From: Ophiura sarsii
Taxonomy: Eukaryota; Echinodermata; Ophiuroidea; Amphilepidida; Ophiuridae
Direction of reading: 5' to 3'
NCBI GenBank assembly: GCA_035610835.1
Contig: CM069449.1
Span: 14,547,963-14,611,962 of the forward strand
Length of the DNA: 64,000 nucleotides
The position numbers and the translations under genes are program-made. Below the pieces are notes generated by a model. That model had not been told where the DNA came from. It worked only from the letters and a program-made list of their open reading frames with translations, and made no database searches. Shown in pieces: positions 46,901 to 52,900 of this stretch (positions are counted from its first letter, which is position 1; every line of letters starts with the position of its first letter).

Positions 46901-49900
46901 TACTGCTATGAGTAACTTCATTGACTGGTTGACAATGTCTTTAGTCAACTTATACTCATTCTCCTCAGCAAATCCGGCAATTAAATCAAGCTCTACCTCT
47001 TTGGATCTCTGTAGCCATGACCTTTTCCCTGTAAAGTATTGGTAGCTTGTAATGTCCCTACCACTAATGCTATGAATGAAAGGGAGTGCACAGCATAGTT
47101 CATCGTCAAGAACTAGTCTTACCTACTACTTCATGCATTATTTTCTGATACCTTAAAGAATGCATTTGGCTCAGGGGTTCTGTAATTGTCATTGACATCA
47201 TAAATATTTTGGTTTCAGATCTAGTTATGGTTGCCCTATGATCTCGTTTAGATGTTTTCAGGCTGTTGTTAATATACCTGTCTGCACAAAAGTGAATGGC
47301 TTTGGTGTCTTATGGTATATTAAGCAATATCTGTTCTTGATACCGCTTCGCTACTTCAGGAAAAGGAACATCTTTCTTGAAAGGCAATCTTCTCACGCAA
47401 TGCATCCCATAATTAGAGCGGTTGTCAATCCTGGGTGCAGTTCTGATACATCGGATACTCCGGTTTCATCTTTCAGTGCCTTTACAAGTATAGCCTTTGA
47501 TCCAGGAGCTCTCATATGGCCATTCTCATCAAATAATGATGGAGGTGAATCTGCACATGTCTGCCAATAAAATCTGTGATATCAACATCAACACCACTAG
47601 CCATAACATGGGTCATCCTCATAAAAGCGACTACTTCAACACTTTTTCCTTTTGTTTTCTGTGATGCAGATGTCTTAACTTTTTTGTTCTGGGTATGGAA
47701 TGTGTTGAGTTTTACGATTTTCTTCTTCTTGTTGTTGCCTGCTATTGCTTGTTCCAATGTCTTTTTGCCAATTTCGTGGACTGTTGTCAGTTGTGTTTTG
47801 ACTATTTCATCTGCTCTATCTCCAGTTGAGATGTTCACCAGTTGGGACGTTTGCGTTTGCAATGTGAATGGATTGCTCCACTTATTATTGTATTAAGTGG
47901 CATCTGTGATATGTAAGACAAGATTAGCATCCTTTGCCACTCGTGCTTTACCAGATACATGGTGTGGGTTCTGTGCTTTAGGGCTCATGTCTAGTATGGA
48001 TTTAAGCTGAAATGATGCAGCTGCTGTTAAGGGTTTAGTGTACACCCATTTTGTTCGGGCTGATTCATTCATGGTGATACCATCTAAGTCACTAGACTCT
48101 TTCGCATGCATTATATGTCTGCTCTAATAACATGTCGGGGAAAACAGCATTATGACTGTACCGTGAGCTCGTCTCGCGACAAAATTTCACTGAAGAAAAG
48201 ATGGATGGACACTTGGAGCTATAGTTTCCAGTTCCTTCATCTCATACAAATATTACGGTAGCGATTGGAGCAGTTAGGTAGGGAAGCATGTTTGCTGATT
48301 CACACATATGCCCATACCAGTCTCCTTCTCTCTCATAGTATATGAATTTTAGGAACTCTGGTGGTAGGGAAAGTCCTTGGACATAATGGGGAGATACTTC
48401 ATTTTTGAAACTTGATCCCCTATTATTACACAATACTGTAAGCATGGTAAGATGTGGTTATTAGAAGGTTGATGTGTATTATTATAAAAAAATCATAACA
48501 CTAGTATAATTATATGAACCAAATTAGTGAGCCAAGGATTACATACACTATAATAACGTTGCTACTGAGAGCAGTAAAAAGGATGTTGAATACACTTTCA
48601 GAGGAATTCTGTGTCCAAAATTCAGTTTAAGGTCATAACATTAAAAAAATGTCATAGTCCACGTTCAGAATCAAATTTGCTATCATTTGATACCAAACAT
48701 GATATGGTTTGCTCACATTTTACCAAATTTTACCCCCTGAACTTTGACCCCCCCCCCCCCCCCCCCCGTTTCCCATCTTTGTGCACCTGATATTTTAGGT
48801 TGTCCACCCTAGGAATGTTGAATAGGTCCCAATGGTTATCTGTATACCCACCAACCTTTTACAGCAGGGGGGTTAAGCTGGCCCCCTGGGTATATAGTTA
48901 TACACTCATTAGATTATGACCGAAAACATAAACGATTATGACACCATTTAAACGTGACTTTATATTTTCATTTATCACAATAATTAAAATCGTAAACACA
49001 TTTATAGCCACATAGTGTGTTCAAAAATGCCACGCCATTGCTGCATGGCAATGCTGTGCTATGTTTGATGTTGAACAGGGACAGTTGACCTACTAATTCC
49101 GTTGCATTATCCATGTAATGTTTATAAATGAAACAAACATTCTACGTGTAGAGCTCCTACCCAATGTTCGTCACATCGATGACATCAACGAATGTACTGC
49201 CGTTTGGTCTTAATCGTGTAAGGTCATCATAATCCGTGACTATTTGCTAAATCAACTGTGCATTATAAGAATCGTTTGTTTAATTACGCTCGTTGATTTT
49301 GCATATAATTGTTTACTTATTATAATTTATAAGCGATTCAGTCAATATTTTCATAGTTTGATCATCAAAATAAAGTAAAACTTAAGACTACAGGCGTATC
49401 TCAAAAAGTGACGAGTTGTCGCATTCGTTATTAAACAAAAGACGGCAACAATTGGTTTTGATTATACTATTTCAACTTCGACGAAGTTATATTTTTTTAC
49501 ACCATGAATTGCGAGTTCAATTTAGTTAACAATATTGTTTTAGGTCATAATTCCCATTATAACATTAATCTTACTAAAAAAATGTGTATTATATGATAGT
49601 TATTTTATTTGCTAGTAGTACAGTGCAACAGAGCATACATTTCCAAATATTGAATTATAAATTATAGTGCCTCCTGATTGTTGTACACCAATGAACATTT
49701 CAATCCTAAGTATGTGTATCATATATAATTAAAACAGCTTTGTTTTAAAGTACTATTCCGTGTCCTTGTATGATTATCAGCATTGTTACATTTCTTATTA
49801 AACCTTATTTCGGATTGGCCAATACTTGATTATCCATGCACGCTAATCCAACCAGCTACTGCCTACTTCCTTTCATGGCCTTGACTATTTAAACAATTCT

Positions 49901-52900
49901 TTTTTTATTTAGACTTAGTGCAGGCCTTTAACACGGTCACCTAAAGTAACATACACCATTATGACTGCACACTGGCGAATTGCATTTCAAATTTCCTGTA
50001 GCGCGAATTTCAAACCACTGGTCCCTTTAGCATGAGCATGTCCTTGAATATTCCTTCCATTGTTTGCGTGCATGGCTGCACAAGTATTAATAGACTTTTG
50101 CCAAGTATGTGTACAGTTGTATGAAATAGTGGTTACATGTGGTTTTTTTCTCTTTTTAAATGTACTAAATGTTTGGAGGACGATAGTTTAAATACTAAAG
50201 GGATATTGAATTATCTGCTCAGACCATTCTTCTAAGCACATATTTACCTTTAATTTGATACCATGCAAGTCTGGTTTGGATACACAGTATTACTTAATAA
50301 TTTCAACGAGTTTGGTCATTAATTAAGCTTAATTAAGACAGATTTTGGGTTTTTGGTTAAAAGTAAAGATAAATGTGAACTTTTTCTCAGACAGTATCGT
50401 TGGCAATGATGGGAACTTCATTTCCTGTAACTTTGGTTGTTAATAGCATTTATAGTTTTTGCTGGAAATTCCAAAAAACAAAATGTTAATGTATTTCTTT
50501 ATAATATGCTAATCATATGTAAATAAGGTCAAACCATATTTTTTTCTATGACATTAAATCACCAAGCTGTATTCTCTAATATGATAGTGTCTCCTTGTCT
50601 TACATATGTTACTTTTTGAATTATAACGTAATTTCAATAACATGCACTTTTGGAAATTTATGCTCTGTTGCACTGTAGTAGCAGCGCATGCATGCTTACT
50701 AATCGCTCTCGGCCTTGCACTAATGCAAAATCTCAATCGATTAACAAGTTATGCACTGTAGCTCATCAATTACCCGTATCATTTCATTATCATGATTTTC
50801 TTTATTTTCATTTCATTTACCATGCAACGCCGTTAATCCTTTATATAGTTCGTAAGTATGATAATAAAATACACTCACTTTGTTCTTTACCAATCCTTGC
50901 TTTACTACAGCGCAATGACTAACCGCATTAAGAGTGAATTATGTCTAGGTTGACAAACTTTTGGACATTTTTTTCAGATTTTGCCTAAAGTTTGGTAGGT
51001 GAAAGACTTTAATTTAGTAGTTATGTAAATATATGGTATTACAAAATTCAGCAACCCTCTGTTGCCATGGTAACGAGCCTATCTTATTTTTGGGGACAAT
51101 TTTCCTAATTATACTGATTTCAGCAACGAAAAAAGTGAAAGTTTGGCAGAACCCTACACCAAGGTGGTACATTTTTTTGCCCAAACTGACTTCATGAATG
51201 AGTTGCCTTATTTCTGGCCTAACAACCAACCGATTTAAATAAGTCAGTGTTGCCATATTGATACCCTGTTGCCATGTTCAAATATCACATTTTGAGGAAG
51301 TTGAAAAAGTCAGATATTACTAACCGACTTCGGGTTGCTACAGTTCCCCTCGAGGTGATTTGTTTTTCTTAATGCTTTGTTTTTATAACAAGGACCTAAT
51401 ACCCTTTGAGTTAATTCAAGAACAAAAATGGGGAAACCCGGCACTTGCGTATCACGTGACCTGAATAAATTGAGAATAATATTACAATATTATATTGCAC
51501 CATGAATGAGTGAAAGAACAATTAGGATACCGTATGTTATTTAACAGGTCAGTAAAATAATTATGGTATTGGGCCGTTTTGTCCTACAAGGCAGAAGGGA
51601 GATGGAATTGGAATTGCGCAATTCCCTGCCATGCACAGATTGCCTTGTAGGTGGCATGAGGGTACTAGTGTGGTTACAATCTGGCAGAGATTTGGCAATT
51701 TTTTTGCTATGATTTTTCCTACGGTCAGAAAGAGTATCCATTCCACATTTTTCACATGTCAATGAGGATCCCCAAACTACATCGCCATATTCCAACAAAG
51801 GTCTAACATAAATAATTGCAATTTCTTCAAAAGTAAAACCAAATATGTTTAGATTGCGGAGCATGTACATGCGGCCATTAGCTTTTTTGAGCATTTCCTT
51901 AGTTTGCTTCTCCCATTTTAAGTCATCTTGAAGCCAAATGCCTAAGATTTCCCCCTCCCTCTCACCTCTCCCTTATAAACCTGATTTATCAAAAACCTTG
52001 CTTTTCGAATCGATACTTATCGAATTCGATAAAGCTGGTTTTTCGAATCGATAAACCAGGTTTATCGATTCGAAAAACAAGGATTTTGATAAACCAGGTT
52101 TATCGGCCGATCGCAAAGTGTACACATTATCGACACTTTGCGATCCCACAATGCATCAGAAAAAGATAATCAATTGATTTTTACCTAAACCTATGAAGGT
52201 GATGAATATTTATGAGGTACAACGTCATCAAATTGCTACGTCTGCGTGTTGAACTCGGGTTTAACTTCTATTGATTTAATAGTGAGCTAATTAACAAATT
52301 AATACAAGTAGTAATTCATTAAAGGTTAAAAACTAATTAATATCTACTATTTAACAAATATTTTTGAAAGCATTGGTGAAATGGTCGTTATTTTGTAAAT
52401 AACGAACTGCTGCAAAATAATGAATAATGAATAATGAAAAAGTTACCTCATTATGGTTTGAACCAAATGTAACGGGAAACATGGAATCAACTTTCATTAG
52501 CCTTATTCTTTCCCATACTCCAGGTGGATGTCCATCGCGCGAATGGCTTGTCTTTAAGGGTGTATGCTATTATTTTGAACGGCGAGAGAGGGAAGAGCAT
52601 ATGCATGCCGTGATGAAATGCAACAAAATGGATGCCACATTAGCTATAATTCATAACGAAGAGGAACAAGAGTTCCTGGCAGGTAAATTATATACAGCAA
52701 AACAAGTAGTACGTGAGGCTCGTGCTCATCACATTTTTTTCATTACAAAACAATATAACACAAAATATTTCACGATTTATAACATCACAATACAATACAA
52801 AACATAAAAACAGATTTCTAGTATGTTAATTTCATCTCATAACAATTTTTCATCACAAAACAATATAACACAAAATAATTCACGATTTGTTTGTTTTTGA

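Noticed and set aside
46659..47045. 128-codon plus-strand frame in the 2.9-kb TIR element
   Set aside because: It is antisense to the better supported minus-strand pseudogene, whose blocks match a known family pattern.
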